Shown piece by piece: positions 55,178 through 63,933 of a DNA stretch of 64,000 nt. Under the pieces are notes generated by a model. That model searched no databases. It was not told where the DNA came from and saw only the letters and a program-made list of their open reading frames with translations. Source of the stretch: Streptomyces calvus. GTDB lineage: Bacteria; Actinomycetota; Actinomycetes; Streptomycetales; Streptomycetaceae. The position numbers and the translations under genes are program-made. The number at the start of each line of letters is the position of its first letter. The first letter of the stretch is position 1. The stretch lies in assembly GCF_006782915.1 (NCBI RefSeq), contig NZ_VCNP01000034.1, positions 1 to 64,000 of the forward strand, written 5' to 3'.

Positions 55178-56128
55178 TCACCGCAGCTCCTCGATGAGGC
55201 GCCGGTACGTGTCGAAGGCCGCCTTGGGTGTGTAGTCGTCGCGCAGGAGACCGAAACCGTGGAAGAGCCCTTCGGCACTGCTGTCGGCGTCCCGCAGCGA
55301 GAAGAAGGAGTATCCGTCGATGTTCAGGTCGGCGGCGAGAGCATCCACGGTCCGTACGACGGTTTCGAGTACCGCGGACTGCCGTCGCTCGCTGCGGCCC
55401 GGGCCGGTGGGCCAGCCGTTCTCGCAGACGCGGATCGGGACGCTGCCGGGGATGCCGGCCCGCGGCAGGTCGTCGCGCCGGAACGCGGTGAGCACCGCGG
55501 TGACCGCATCGGCCAACTGCCCGGCGGCGACGGGACGGAACACGTCCGGGAAGAAGTCCAGGCCGACGTAGTCGAGGCTCCGCCGGAAGCGGTCGTCGGC
55601 CAGGGCACCGAGGTCGGACCAGAAGGTGTCGGCCGGGTCGAAGGTCGGCACGGCGTTGAAGCCGACCTCCAGGTCGCTGCCCAGGGCGCGGGCCTCCCGC
55701 TTGGCCGCGACCACTCCCTCGACGAGCGCGGTCAGCACATTGGGCGTGCTGCCGTCGAGCACGGGCAGGTCGGCGTTGGGCTCTTCGCAGATCTGGACGG
55801 ACGCCAGACCCGGCCCGCCGGCGCGGACGGCCTCACGGACGAACTCCGGCCACCCGTCCAACGCCCCGGACGGCTCACGGAACTGCAGCACGAGGTCCAG
55901 CGTGCGGCCACGCCGGAGATACGCCGCGGGATCGGCGGGCGCGGGCGGTAACGGCACCGCCGTCGCCGCGAACGAACGGTAGGCGCGCACCGACAGGGTG
56001 GCCGCGTCGCCCTGGAGCGCGTCGAGCGCCTCGCTGATGCGGTCGGGCTCATCCGGACGGACCGGATGCACGATGCCCTGCTCGTCGCCCAGGACCCCAC
56101 CGGGATAGATGCCGAAACGCAAAGTCAT
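55178..56128 (-). CDS. glycoside hydrolase-like TIM-barrel protein
   Basis: 316 residues, no signal peptide. The order of segments suggests a (beta/alpha)8 clan-A glycosidase. RFGIYPGGVL begins strand 1, VLQFREPSG is an early strand, ASVQICEEPNAD (Glu115/116) sits where the acid/base Glu of the NEP motif lies, LDYVGLDFFPDV comes in the middle, and VPIRVCENGWPTG (Glu236) is in the nucleophile position. DGYSFFSLRDADSS ends the barrel. Substrate unknown, and the cytosolic location is unusual for a polysaccharide enzyme. It is divergent from the TetR gene, which probably regulates it. Confidence 0.65.
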   Translation of the reverse strand: MTLRFGIYPGGVLGDEQGIVHPVRPDEPDRISEALDALQGDAATLSVRAYRSFAATAVPLPPAPADPAAYLRRGRTLDLVLQFREPSGALDGWPEFVREAVRAGGPGLASVQICEEPNADLPVLDGSTPNVLTALVEGVVAAKREARALGSDLEVGFNAVPTFDPADTFWSDLGALADDRFRRSLDYVGLDFFPDVFRPVAAGQLADAVTAVLTAFRRDDLPRAGIPGSVPIRVCENGWPTGPGRSERRQSAVLETVVRTVDALAADLNIDGYSFFSLRDADSSAEGLFHGFGLLRDDYTPKAAFDTYRRLIEELR

Positions 56129-56148
56129 GCCCCCTCACCTAATTTTTG

Positions 56149-56174
56149 GTGTCACTCCAATTTTTCAGTGACAC
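56149..56174. promoter_or_regulatory. operator in the divergent TetR/glycosidase promoter
   Basis: GTGTCACT (56149-56156) and AGTGACAC (56167-56174) form an 8-bp-arm inverted repeat with a 10-base AT-rich centre. The site also reads as two direct AATTTTT-containing blocks. TATCAT (56175-56180) next to it could be the -10 for the TetR gene, whose ATG at 56188 would then be nearly leaderless. Confidence 0.65.
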
Positions 56175-56187
56175 TATCATCCGGGGC

Positions 56188-56868
56188 ATGGGACTTCGAG
56201 AGCTGAAGAAGCGGCAGACCCGCACGGCGATCGCCGACGCGGCCCTGCCGCTGTTCCTGGAGCACGGTTTCGACCAGGTCACGGTCGCCGAGGTGGCCCG
56301 GCACGCAGGCGTCTCCACGAACACCGTGTTCAACTACTTCCCCACCAAGGAAGACCTCTTCTTCGACCGCCAGGCGGAGGTCGAGGGCCACCTCGCCGCA
56401 CTGGTACGCGACCGCGCGCCCGGCACCTGCCCGGTGGAGGCCGTCCGCGACGACCTGCTGACCGCCCTGCGGCACGACGACCCCGCACTCGGCTTCCATC
56501 CCGAGGCACCCCGGTTCTGGCAGGTCATCCACGACAGCGCCGCACTGCTCGCCCGCGAACGCGAGATCGGCGAACGCGCCGAGGCCGCGTTGGCGACCGC
56601 TCTGGCCGCACACCCGCCGACCGCCACCGGACCGAGCAGGGCCGACACCGCGCTGCTCGCCCTCCTCGCAGGCGCCGTCGCCGGCACACACCGGGCCGCC
56701 CTGCGCGAACTGCGACAACGCATCCTGTCCGGCGAACCACCGACGGACGCCCGCGACAGCATCGCCGCAGCCGCGGCCCGCGCATTCGACCTCCTCTGCT
56801 CCGGCCTCCACACCGCCACCGCCACGGACACCGCCACCACCACGGCCCCCGACCGCACGCCGCAGTGA
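56188..56868 (+). CDS. TetR-family transcriptional regulator
   Basis: 226 residues from the ATG at 56188 (MGLRELKKRQTRTAIADAAL); the frame extends 14 codons upstream through the operator, which is less likely. The HTH reads LFLEHGFDQVTVAEVARHAGVSTNTVFNYFPTKEDLFFDR (about 22-60). The ligand-binding domain is helical. The tail is Thr/Ala-rich (HTATATDTATTTAPD). It probably represses itself and the divergent glycosidase-like gene through the palindrome between them. The inducer is unknown. Confidence 0.92.
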   Translation: MGLRELKKRQTRTAIADAALPLFLEHGFDQVTVAEVARHAGVSTNTVFNYFPTKEDLFFDRQAEVEGHLAALVRDRAPGTCPVEAVRDDLLTALRHDDPALGFHPEAPRFWQVIHDSAALLAREREIGERAEAALATALAAHPPTATGPSRADTALLALLAGAVAGTHRAALRELRQRILSGEPPTDARDSIAAAAARAFDLLCSGLHTATATDTATTTAPDRTPQ

Positions 56869-56904
56869 CGCCGACCTCCCGCCCCGGCCGGCACACACCG
56901 GCCG

Positions 56905-57195
56905 GTGCGGCGGTTCCCCGCGTCGGACGGCACGGTCGAGCGCGAACTGCGAAGACGGCTCGAGGAGTTGGTCCTGCGCCACGCCCGGCCCGACGACCGA
57001 TCGGCCGGCCTCGTCGCACTGCTCCACCGTGCCCAGCTGCACCGCCTGGCCCGCCCCGGCCTGCCGCGCAAGGAGGTCGCGCCACGGATGAAGGAGATTT
57101 CCGCAGGGCAGTGGGCGGGTGAGAGTGCGCAGAAGGCGATCCGGGACATGCAGGCGGCGATGACGGCGGTGGCCCTGGTCACCATGCGAAGCCGA
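56905..57195 (+). pseudogene. GPP34-family C-terminal fragment
   Basis: The plus-strand frame reads TVERELRRRLEELVLRHARPDDRSAGLVALLHRAQLHRLARPGLPRKEVAPRMKEISAGQWAGESAQKAIRDMQAAMTAVALVTM. This is the end of the Golgi phosphoprotein 3 (GPP34) family common in Streptomyces. The N-terminal two thirds, with the phosphoinositide-type fold start, are absent, and no start codon with a ribosome binding site is seen. The rest of the spacer up to the tRNA is featureless apart from the tRNA terminator. Confidence 0.65.
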
Positions 57196-57303
57196 CCGGC
57201 CCACACCGCGTCGGCACACCGGGCGGCCACGGCCTGCACGCGCGGGACGGAGACCGCCCCGCGGCAGGCCCGCCCGTGCGGCGCCTCACGCCCGAGCAAC
57301 ACA

Positions 57304-57338
57304 AGAGGCCAGACCACGAGCTACGTGATCTGGCCTCT
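57304..57338 (-). terminator. terminator downstream of tRNA-Thr
   Basis: AGAGGCCAGA (57304-57313) and TCTGGCCTCT (57329-57338) pair over 10 bp with a 15-base loop. In the minus direction TTGTGTT follows. It lies four bases after the encoded CCA of the tRNA. Confidence 0.85.
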
Positions 57339-57344
57339 GCCTGG

Positions 57345-57418
57345 AGCCGCCTTCGGGATTCGAACCCGAGACCTACGCATTACGAGTGCGTTGCTCTGGC
57401 CATCTGAGCTAAGGCGGC
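57345..57418 (-). tRNA. tRNA-Thr (anticodon CGT)
   Basis: The cloverleaf reads on the minus strand from 57418. The acceptor is GCCGCCT/AGGCGGC and the D arm GCTC/GAGC. The anticodon arm is ACGCA-CTCGTAA-TGCGT with anticodon CGT, and the T arm TCGGG-TTCGAAT-CCCGA. The discriminator is T and CCA is encoded (57344-57342). It decodes ACG. tRNA 3' ends are common integration sites, and decayed accessory genes lie just beyond it. Confidence 0.97.
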
Positions 57419-57533
57419 GCGCTGCGCACCATGGTGCGATCAGCAACGCCGGTAAGTCTACACAGTTTCCGGAGGTGCTTCGTACCAGCCCCGGAGGCGG
57501 GCCGGAGTGGCCGCCTCCGGGTGGTCGTACCGA

Positions 57534-59126
57534 CTATGAGCAGCGCTTGCCGTCCGTGGGCGGGGTGCCGTCGAGCAGGTAGGCGTTGATCGCGGAGTCG
57601 ATGCAGTCGCTGCCGCGGCCGTAGGCGGTGTGGCCGTCGCCCTCGTAGGTGAGCAGGCGGGCCGAGGACAGCTGGCCGGCGAGGGCCTCGGCCCAGCGGT
57701 ACGGGGTCGCCGGGTCGCGGGTGGTGCCGACGACGACGATCGGGGCGGCGCCCTTCGCCTCGATGCGCTGCGCCTCACCCGTGGCCCGCACCGGCCAGTA
57801 CGCGCAGTTCAGCGAGGCCCAGGCGAGGCCCTCGCCGAACACCGGGGACGCCTTGCGGAAGTCGGGCAGGGCCCGCCGCACCTCGTCCGGCGAGTCGAAG
57901 GCGGGCGGCAGGTCGAGGCAGTTGACGGCCGCGTTGGCGAACATCAGGTTGCTGAAGTCGGCGCCCGCACCGCGTTCGTAGTAGCCGTCGGCGAGGACCA
58001 GGAGTCCGGCGCCGTCCTTCTCGCGCATCGCGGCGGTCAGCGCCTCGCGGAGCTGCTGCCAGGCACTCTCGTCGTACAGGGCGGCGATCACGCCCATCGT
58101 CGCCAGCGACTCGGTGAGGTTGCGGCCGTCGGCGTCGCCGGTGGGGACCGGCCGGGTGTCGAGGCCGGCGAAGAACGCCTTGAGGCGCTCGCCGACCTGC
58201 GCGGGCGTGGTGCCACGGCCGCCGAGCGGGCAGTCGCTCTGCCGGACGCAGTCCTTCGCGAAGGCGGTGAACGCCGTGTCGAAGCCCGCCGTCTGTTCGA
58301 GGTTGAGCCGCCGCGCGGGCAGTGAGGGGTCCACGGCGCCGTCCAGGACGAGACGGCCCGCCCGGTGCGGAAACAGTCCGGCGTAGGTCGCGCCGAGGAA
58401 CGTGCCGTACGAGGCGCCGACGTAGTGCAGCTTCCGGTCGCCCAGCGCGGCCCGCACGATGTCCATGTCGCGGGCCGCCTCGACGGTCGACACATGGCGC
58501 AGCAGCTTCGGCGCGTCCGCACCACAGCCCTCGGCGAACTTCTTGTACGCCGCGACCAGCGTGTCGATCTCCCCGGCGTCGTCCGGGGTGACGTCCGTGC
58601 GCGTGTACGCGTCCATCGCGGGCCCGTCGAGGCATTCGACGGGTTCGCTGCGGGCCACGCCCCGGGGGTCGACGGCCACCATGTCGTAGCGGGCGCGCAC
58701 GCCGGCCGGATAGCCGACACCGGCGTACGCCTGGAGGTAGCCGATCGCCGAGCCGCCCGGCCCGCCGGGGTTGACCAGCAGGGAGCCCAGTCGCTTCCCC
58801 GGGCCGGTGGCCTTCTTGCGGGCCACGGCGAGGCGGACGTCACCGGCGGACGGTTCGGCGTAGTCGAGCGGGGCCTTCAGCGTGGCGCACTGGAAACCGG
58901 GGGCGCCGCAGTCCCGCCAGGCGGGCCTCTGCTCGTAGTACGGCTCGAGGGCCGCGGGAGTGGAGCGGGGCAGCGGGGTGAGGGCGGGCACCTCCTCCGC
59001 CGCGGCCGCCGCCGAGCCGACGGGACGCGTCGTGCTCCCGAAGGAGCAGCCGGAGGTCAGCAGCGCGACGGCGGCGAGCAGACAGGCTCCGGTGCGGGTT
59101 CTGCGGAGGATGCGCCTTGTGTCCAT
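57534..59126 (-). CDS. lipoprotein alpha/beta hydrolase, tripeptidyl aminopeptidase (TAP) family
   Basis: 530 residues from the ATG at 59126 (MDTRRILRRTRTGACLL). The signal peptide ends in lipobox LTSGC, so the enzyme is lipid-anchored outside the membrane. The oxyanion region LLVNPGGPGGSAIGYL precedes VAVDPRGVARSEP. The nucleophile Ser is in YVGASYGTFLGATYAG, an Asp lies in TTRDPATPY, and the catalytic His is in EGDGHTAYG. The C-terminal TAP-like domain has five or more Cys. Streptomyces TAP relatives (Slp proteins) remove N-terminal tripeptides from exported proteins. Actual specificity is not determined. Confidence 0.92.
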   Translation of the reverse strand: MDTRRILRRTRTGACLLAAVALLTSGCSFGSTTRPVGSAAAAAEEVPALTPLPRSTPAALEPYYEQRPAWRDCGAPGFQCATLKAPLDYAEPSAGDVRLAVARKKATGPGKRLGSLLVNPGGPGGSAIGYLQAYAGVGYPAGVRARYDMVAVDPRGVARSEPVECLDGPAMDAYTRTDVTPDDAGEIDTLVAAYKKFAEGCGADAPKLLRHVSTVEAARDMDIVRAALGDRKLHYVGASYGTFLGATYAGLFPHRAGRLVLDGAVDPSLPARRLNLEQTAGFDTAFTAFAKDCVRQSDCPLGGRGTTPAQVGERLKAFFAGLDTRPVPTGDADGRNLTESLATMGVIAALYDESAWQQLREALTAAMREKDGAGLLVLADGYYERGAGADFSNLMFANAAVNCLDLPPAFDSPDEVRRALPDFRKASPVFGEGLAWASLNCAYWPVRATGEAQRIEAKGAAPIVVVGTTRDPATPYRWAEALAGQLSSARLLTYEGDGHTAYGRGSDCIDSAINAYLLDGTPPTDGKRCS

Positions 59127-59230
59127 ACAGCGATGGTAACTCTCCGCAATCGCACGAGTACGGTGCGCGCATGCTGTGCCTCGTACGAGTGACGTCGTCA
59201 AGCGGGCACCGCGGTCGCGGACGGGAGTGT

Positions 59231-60436
59231 TCAGCCGGCTCTGAGGGCCATCGTCATCGCCTCCACCGCGAGGAGCGGGGCCACATTGCGGTCGAGGGCC
59301 TCACCGCACGCGGCGATCGCCTCGATGCGGCGGAGCGTGGCCTCGGGCGAGCTGCCGCGGGCCAGACGCTCCAGCACGTCCTCGGCGTCCGTGTTGGCGA
59401 GCGCGACCCGGGTGCCCAGCTGGAGGGCGAGGACGTCGCGGTAGAAGCTGGTCAGGTCGGTCAGGGCGACGTCGAGGCTGTCGCGCTGGGTGCGCGTCCT
59501 GCGGCGCTTCTGCATGTCCTCCAGGTCCTTGACGGCGCCCGCGGTGCCGCGCGGCAGCCGGCCGCCCTGGGCGGCGCCGAGCGCGGCCTTCAGCTCTTCG
59601 GTCTCCTTGCTGTCCATCTCCTCGGCGAGCTGCTTGGCGTCCTCCGCGGCGGCGTCGACGAGTTCCTGGGCGGCCTTGAGCGCGCCGCCGATGTCCTCGA
59701 CCCGCAGCGGCAGCTTCAGCACCGAGGCGCGGCGCTCGCGGGCGGCGGGGTCGGTGGCCAGGCGGCGGGCCCGGTCGACATGGCCCTGGGTGGCGCGGGC
59801 GACGGCCGCGGCGACGGCCGGCTCGATGCCCTCGCGTCTGATGAGCATGTCGGCGACGGCGTCCACCGACGGCGTGCTCAGGTTGAGGTGGCGGCAGCGG
59901 GAGCGGATCGTCGGCAGGACGTCCTCGATGGACGGTGCGCAGAGCAGCCACACGGTGCGGGGCGCGGGCTCCTCGACGGCCTTGAGGACGGCGTTGGCGG
60001 ACTTCTCGTTCAGCCGCTCGGCGTCCTCGACGAGGATCACCTGCCAGCGGCCGTTGGCCGGGGAGGTGAACGACTTGCGGACGGTGTCGCGCATGTCCTT
60101 GACCAGGATCTCCGAGCCGACGGCGGCGACCGAGCTGACGTCGGCGTGGGTGCCGACCAGGGCGGTGTGGCAGCCGTCGCAGAAGCCGCAGCCGGGGGAT
60201 CCGCCGAGGGCGCGGTCGGGGCTGACGCACTGCAGCGCGGCGGCGAAGGCGCGCGCCGCCTGGTTGCGGCCCGCGCCGGGCGGGCCCGTGAACAGCCAGG
60301 CGTGCGTCATCTTCGACGCCTCGGGCGGGGGCGCGTCGGACGCCGCCGCGGTGACGAGGGCGTCGGCGTCCCGGGCGGCGGCGGCGAGCTGCTCGCTCAC
60401 CCGCTCCTGCCCGACGAGGTCGTCCCACACGGTCAT
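59231..60436 (-). CDS. holB: DNA polymerase III subunit delta'
   Basis: 401 residues. Clamp-loader subunit of the replication machine. AAA+ fold: VWDDLVGQERVSEQL, then the P-loop region FTGPPGAGRNQAARAF, where the Walker Lys is replaced, as expected for the non-ATPase delta'. A zinc module has Cys in LQCVSPD and GCGFCDGCHTAL. VILVEDAERLNEKSANAVLKAVEEPAPRTVWLL carries the sensor/SRC region, with TIRSRCRHLNL after it. The C-terminal collar domain is longer than in E. coli and contains a charged coiled segment. It lies 284 bp after the thymidylate kinase fusion gene, the usual tmk-holB order. Confidence 0.95.
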   Translation of the reverse strand: MTVWDDLVGQERVSEQLAAAARDADALVTAAASDAPPPEASKMTHAWLFTGPPGAGRNQAARAFAAALQCVSPDRALGGSPGCGFCDGCHTALVGTHADVSSVAAVGSEILVKDMRDTVRKSFTSPANGRWQVILVEDAERLNEKSANAVLKAVEEPAPRTVWLLCAPSIEDVLPTIRSRCRHLNLSTPSVDAVADMLIRREGIEPAVAAAVARATQGHVDRARRLATDPAARERRASVLKLPLRVEDIGGALKAAQELVDAAAEDAKQLAEEMDSKETEELKAALGAAQGGRLPRGTAGAVKDLEDMQKRRRTRTQRDSLDVALTDLTSFYRDVLALQLGTRVALANTDAEDVLERLARGSSPEATLRRIEAIAACGEALDRNVAPLLAVEAMTMALRAG

Positions 60437-60720
60437 GGGTCAGCCCGCCCTTCCGTCACGTCCGCCACGTCCGTCCTACGGCATCCATTGTGCGGGTGGG
60501 CACTGACAACGACCGGACCCGGCCACCGTCACCGACGGCGCCGGTCACGGAACGTCCCGGCGCGGACGCCCCTCGGCGCGTACGCCGCCACGCCACGCCG
60601 GTGAGCCACGCGGCCGGCCCGAGCCCGTACGTCACCGAAGCCCCGGCAGCACGCACGCCGCCGAAGCCTCGGCCCGCCACGGCCCGTGCACGACCGCCGC
60701 CCCGCGCGTGCCGGTGCGGC

Positions 60721-63700
60721 TCAGCGCCGCCCGCCCCGCCCGCGGCCGCCGCCCTCGTCGCCGTACTCGTCGTCGCGCGGGCCCAGCAGTTCGTCCGCCA
60801 GGGACGGCAGGTCGTCCAGCGGGGTCTCCTCGGCCCAGTCGGGCCGCTGCCGGCGCCGGCGGGGCGTGGCCTCCGGGTCGACCTGCGGCAGTTCCCGCGT
60901 ACGGTCCTCCGGCCCCTCGGGTGCGTGGTGGCCGTCGTAGCCGCCCGCCGGGCGCTCGTCCCGGAAGTAGCCGGGCGGCACCCGGTCCGCGGGCCCCTGC
61001 TCGTCCCCGCGGACGGGCGGCAGCACCGCCGTCTCGTCCGCGGCGCCCGGCGGAACCGGCGGCAGCACCGCCGTCTCGTCGGCCGCGCCCGGCGGAACCG
61101 GCGGCTTCGGGAGTTCGGTCGTCACCTCGGCGTCGGACACCCGGGAGTCGCCGGACCGCTGCCCGGCGTCCTCGTCCCGCACCCGGGACAGCACCGTGGT
61201 CTCGTCGGAGGGGCCGCCCGGGCCGTCCGGCTGCACCACCGGCGTCGGCACGGTCACGGCCTCGTCGACGTCCCGACGGGCCGATGCGGGCCCGGTGGAA
61301 CGCGGGTCCGCCGGGGCCGTCGTCGTCCTGGGGCCGGCCTCCGCCGCGGCCGCGGCCTGCTCGGCGAGCCGCCTGGCCTCCTCCGCGCGGAGCAGCGCCT
61401 CCTCGGCCTTGCGCTGCTTCTCCAGGCGCGCGGCCTCGGCCTCGGCGCGCAGCCGCTCCTCCTCCTCGGCCTGCTTGCGCCGGCGCTCCTCATCGGCCCT
61501 GCGGCGCGCCTCCTCCTCGGCGAGCAGCCGCCGGTGCTCCTCCTCCGCGCGGCGGCGCGCCTCCTCGGCCCGCTGCCGGGCCTCCTCCGCCTGCCGCTCG
61601 GCCTCGCGCCGCTGCGCCTCCTCCAGCTCGCGCCGCTTGCGCTCCTCCTCCTCGGCGCGCAGCCGCGCCAGCTGCTCCTGGCGCTCGCGCTCCAGGCGCT
61701 CCTCCTCGGCCTTGCGGGCCGCCTCTTCCTCCGCCTTGCGGCGGGCCTCCTCCTCGGCCTTGCGGCGCGCCTCCTCACGGGCCTGGATCTCGGCCTCGGA
61801 CAGCGGCAGCACCTGGTCCAGCCGGTGCCGGATCACCGCACCGACGGCCTCCGGCTCCTGACCGGCGTCGACCACCAGGTAGCGGCCGGGGTCGGCGGCG
61901 GCCAGCGTGAGGAAACCGGCCCGCACGCGCGCGTGGAACTCGGCGGGCTCCGACTCCAGCCGGTCCGGGGCCTCGGTGAATCGCTCCCGCGCGGTCTCCG
62001 GCGACACGTCGAGGAGGACCGTCAGCTGAGGGACCAGGCCGTTGGTCGCCCAGCGGTTGATGCGGGCGATCTCGGTCGGCGACAGATCCCGCCCGGCGCC
62101 CTGGTAGGCCACCGACGAGTCGATGTACCGGTCGGTGATGACGACGGCGCCGCGCTCCAGGGCGGGCCGTACGACGGTGTCGATGTGCTCGGCCCGGTCC
62201 GCGGCGTACAGCAGTGCCTCCGCGCGGTGCGACAGGCCGGCGCTGGAGACGTCCAGCAGGATGGAGCGCAGCCGCTTGCCGACCGGTGTCGCGCCGGGTT
62301 CGCGGGTGAGGACGACCTCGTGGCCCTTGCCCCTGATCCACTCGGCGAGGGCCTCGGCCTGGGTGGACTTCCCGGCGCCGTCGCCGCCCTCCAGGGCGAT
62401 GAAGAAGCCGGAGGCGGCGGGCTTCTGCTCGGGGTCGTCGCCGCCGAGCAGCGCGTCGCGCAGGTCCTGCCGCAGCGGCACCCCGGAACGGTCGTCGACC
62501 TTGGCCAGCACCAGCGCGGCCACCGGCAGGAGCAGCGCGCCCACCAGCATCAGCGTGAAGGCGGCGCCGCCGTGCGCGAAGACGAAGCGGCCGTTCTCCA
62601 GCCGGTGCGGTCCGATGCCCGCGGCCACGGCCGGGGCGATCACCGCGCCGAGCGCCACGAACACCCGGACCACCGCGTGCAGGTGCTCGGTGGTGCGGGC
62701 CCGGCGCTGGTCCTCGCTCTCCTGGTCGAGCAGGGTGTGCCCGGTGTTGGCGGCCAGGCCCGCGCCGACGCCGGCCAGCGCCATGATCAGCAGCACGCTG
62801 GTGACGTCCGGGACGAGTCCCGCGGCCAGCAGCGCGACGCCGGTGAAGGCGAGGGCGATCGCGAGCAGCCGGCGGCGCGACAGGGCGGGCAGCAGGGCGG
62901 GCGCCGTGCGGATGCCGACGACGACGCCGCCGGTCAGGGCGCCGGCCTGGAGGCCGTACAGCACGGGGCCGCCGCCGAGGTCCTTGGCGTGCAGCACCGA
63001 CACGGCGACCGCGGCCGCCACGGCGCCGGCGACGGAGGCCGACGCGAGCACCAGCAGCGGCATCGCGCCGGTGCGGCCCTTGTCGGGACCGGAGCCGCTC
63101 TTGGGGCGGCGCAGGCCCTCCAGCGGCGACCGGGCGCGGGGCGTGCGGGTGCCGGGCAGGTCCAGGAAGGTCAGTACGGACAGCGACGCGGCGAACAGTC
63201 CGGCCGCGACGTACGAGGCGAGGGCCGCCTGGTGTTCGGCGAACCAGACGACGCCGGTGCCGAGCAGGTTGTTGAACAGGGACGCGACGACGAGGGTGAC
63301 GGCCGCGAGCGGTATCGCGAGGAAGCCGGTGCGCAGCGACAGGCGGCGCAGCGCGTCCATGTGGTCGGGCAGCGGCCGCACCGTCGCGCCCTCCGGGGGC
63401 GGGGCGGGCAGCAGCGCGGGCGCGGCGCTCTCGCGGCACACCGTCCAGAACCGCTCGGCGACACCGGCCACGAAGGCGGTGACCAGGAGGACGGCGAGGG
63501 CGTCCCCGGGCATCCAGTCGATCCACAGCGGCGCCACGATCAGCAGCGCGGCGCGCAGACCGTCCGCGCCGACCATCGTCCAGCGGCGGTCCAGCGGGCC
63601 GTCCTGCGAGGTGAGCGAGGTGAGCGGGCCGAGGAGTACGGCACCGAACAGCAGCGTCGCGAGGATGCGCACCCCGAAAACGGTCGCCACTGCGAACGCC

Positions 63701-63933
63701 GCTCCCCGGTAGCCCCCGCCGAAGGCTCCTTCGGCGACGGCGGCCTGAAGGGCGAGGAGGACCAGGACCAGGAGGGCGAGGACGTCACCGACGCCGCCCA
63801 CGAGCTGCGCGCTCCACAGCCTTTTCAGCTGCGGCCGGCGCAGCAGGGCGCGGACGGCACGCTCTCGTGAGTCCGCGACAAGGGAGTCGTCGGGGGCCGG
63901 TTGAGGGGCCGTTGGCTGCTCGGCTCGCGTCAT
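60721..63933 (-). CDS. tmk: membrane transporter-like / thymidylate kinase / coiled-coil fusion protein
   Basis: 1070 residues. Residues 35-480 hold about 10-12 hydrophobic segments in a major-facilitator-like layout. Residues 508-710 are a complete thymidylate kinase: Walker A EGGDGAGKST at 515-524, TREPGATPVGKRLR, DRYIDSSVAYQGAGRDL at 602 and LLDVSPETARERF. It phosphorylates dTMP to dTDP. Residues 715-890 are a long Glu/Arg/Ala coiled coil (EEARRKAEEEARRKAEEE-type). The rest is an acidic, Pro-rich disordered tail containing two copies of PPGAADETAVLPP. The fusion puts nucleotide synthesis at the membrane. A substrate for the transporter-like half is unknown. Confidence 0.92.
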   Translation of the reverse strand: MTRAEQPTAPQPAPDDSLVADSRERAVRALLRRPQLKRLWSAQLVGGVGDVLALLVLVLLALQAAVAEGAFGGGYRGAAFAVATVFGVRILATLLFGAVLLGPLTSLTSQDGPLDRRWTMVGADGLRAALLIVAPLWIDWMPGDALAVLLVTAFVAGVAERFWTVCRESAAPALLPAPPPEGATVRPLPDHMDALRRLSLRTGFLAIPLAAVTLVVASLFNNLLGTGVVWFAEHQAALASYVAAGLFAASLSVLTFLDLPGTRTPRARSPLEGLRRPKSGSGPDKGRTGAMPLLVLASASVAGAVAAAVAVSVLHAKDLGGGPVLYGLQAGALTGGVVVGIRTAPALLPALSRRRLLAIALAFTGVALLAAGLVPDVTSVLLIMALAGVGAGLAANTGHTLLDQESEDQRRARTTEHLHAVVRVFVALGAVIAPAVAAGIGPHRLENGRFVFAHGGAAFTLMLVGALLLPVAALVLAKVDDRSGVPLRQDLRDALLGGDDPEQKPAASGFFIALEGGDGAGKSTQAEALAEWIRGKGHEVVLTREPGATPVGKRLRSILLDVSSAGLSHRAEALLYAADRAEHIDTVVRPALERGAVVITDRYIDSSVAYQGAGRDLSPTEIARINRWATNGLVPQLTVLLDVSPETARERFTEAPDRLESEPAEFHARVRAGFLTLAAADPGRYLVVDAGQEPEAVGAVIRHRLDQVLPLSEAEIQAREEARRKAEEEARRKAEEEAARKAEEERLERERQEQLARLRAEEEERKRRELEEAQRREAERQAEEARQRAEEARRRAEEEHRRLLAEEEARRRADEERRRKQAEEEERLRAEAEAARLEKQRKAEEALLRAEEARRLAEQAAAAAEAGPRTTTAPADPRSTGPASARRDVDEAVTVPTPVVQPDGPGGPSDETTVLSRVRDEDAGQRSGDSRVSDAEVTTELPKPPVPPGAADETAVLPPVPPGAADETAVLPPVRGDEQGPADRVPPGYFRDERPAGGYDGHHAPEGPEDRTRELPQVDPEATPRRRRQRPDWAEETPLDDLPSLADELLGPRDDEYGDEGGGRGRGGRR

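Noticed and set aside
57340..57420. Integrated element using tRNA-Thr as attachment site
   Set aside because: No integrase, excisionase or second copy of the tRNA 3' end is visible in the window; only decayed genes lie nearby.
59117..60604. 495-codon plus-strand frame over holB
   Set aside because: Antisense to the delta' gene, whose zinc and AAA motifs are clear; the composition is that of a mirror frame.
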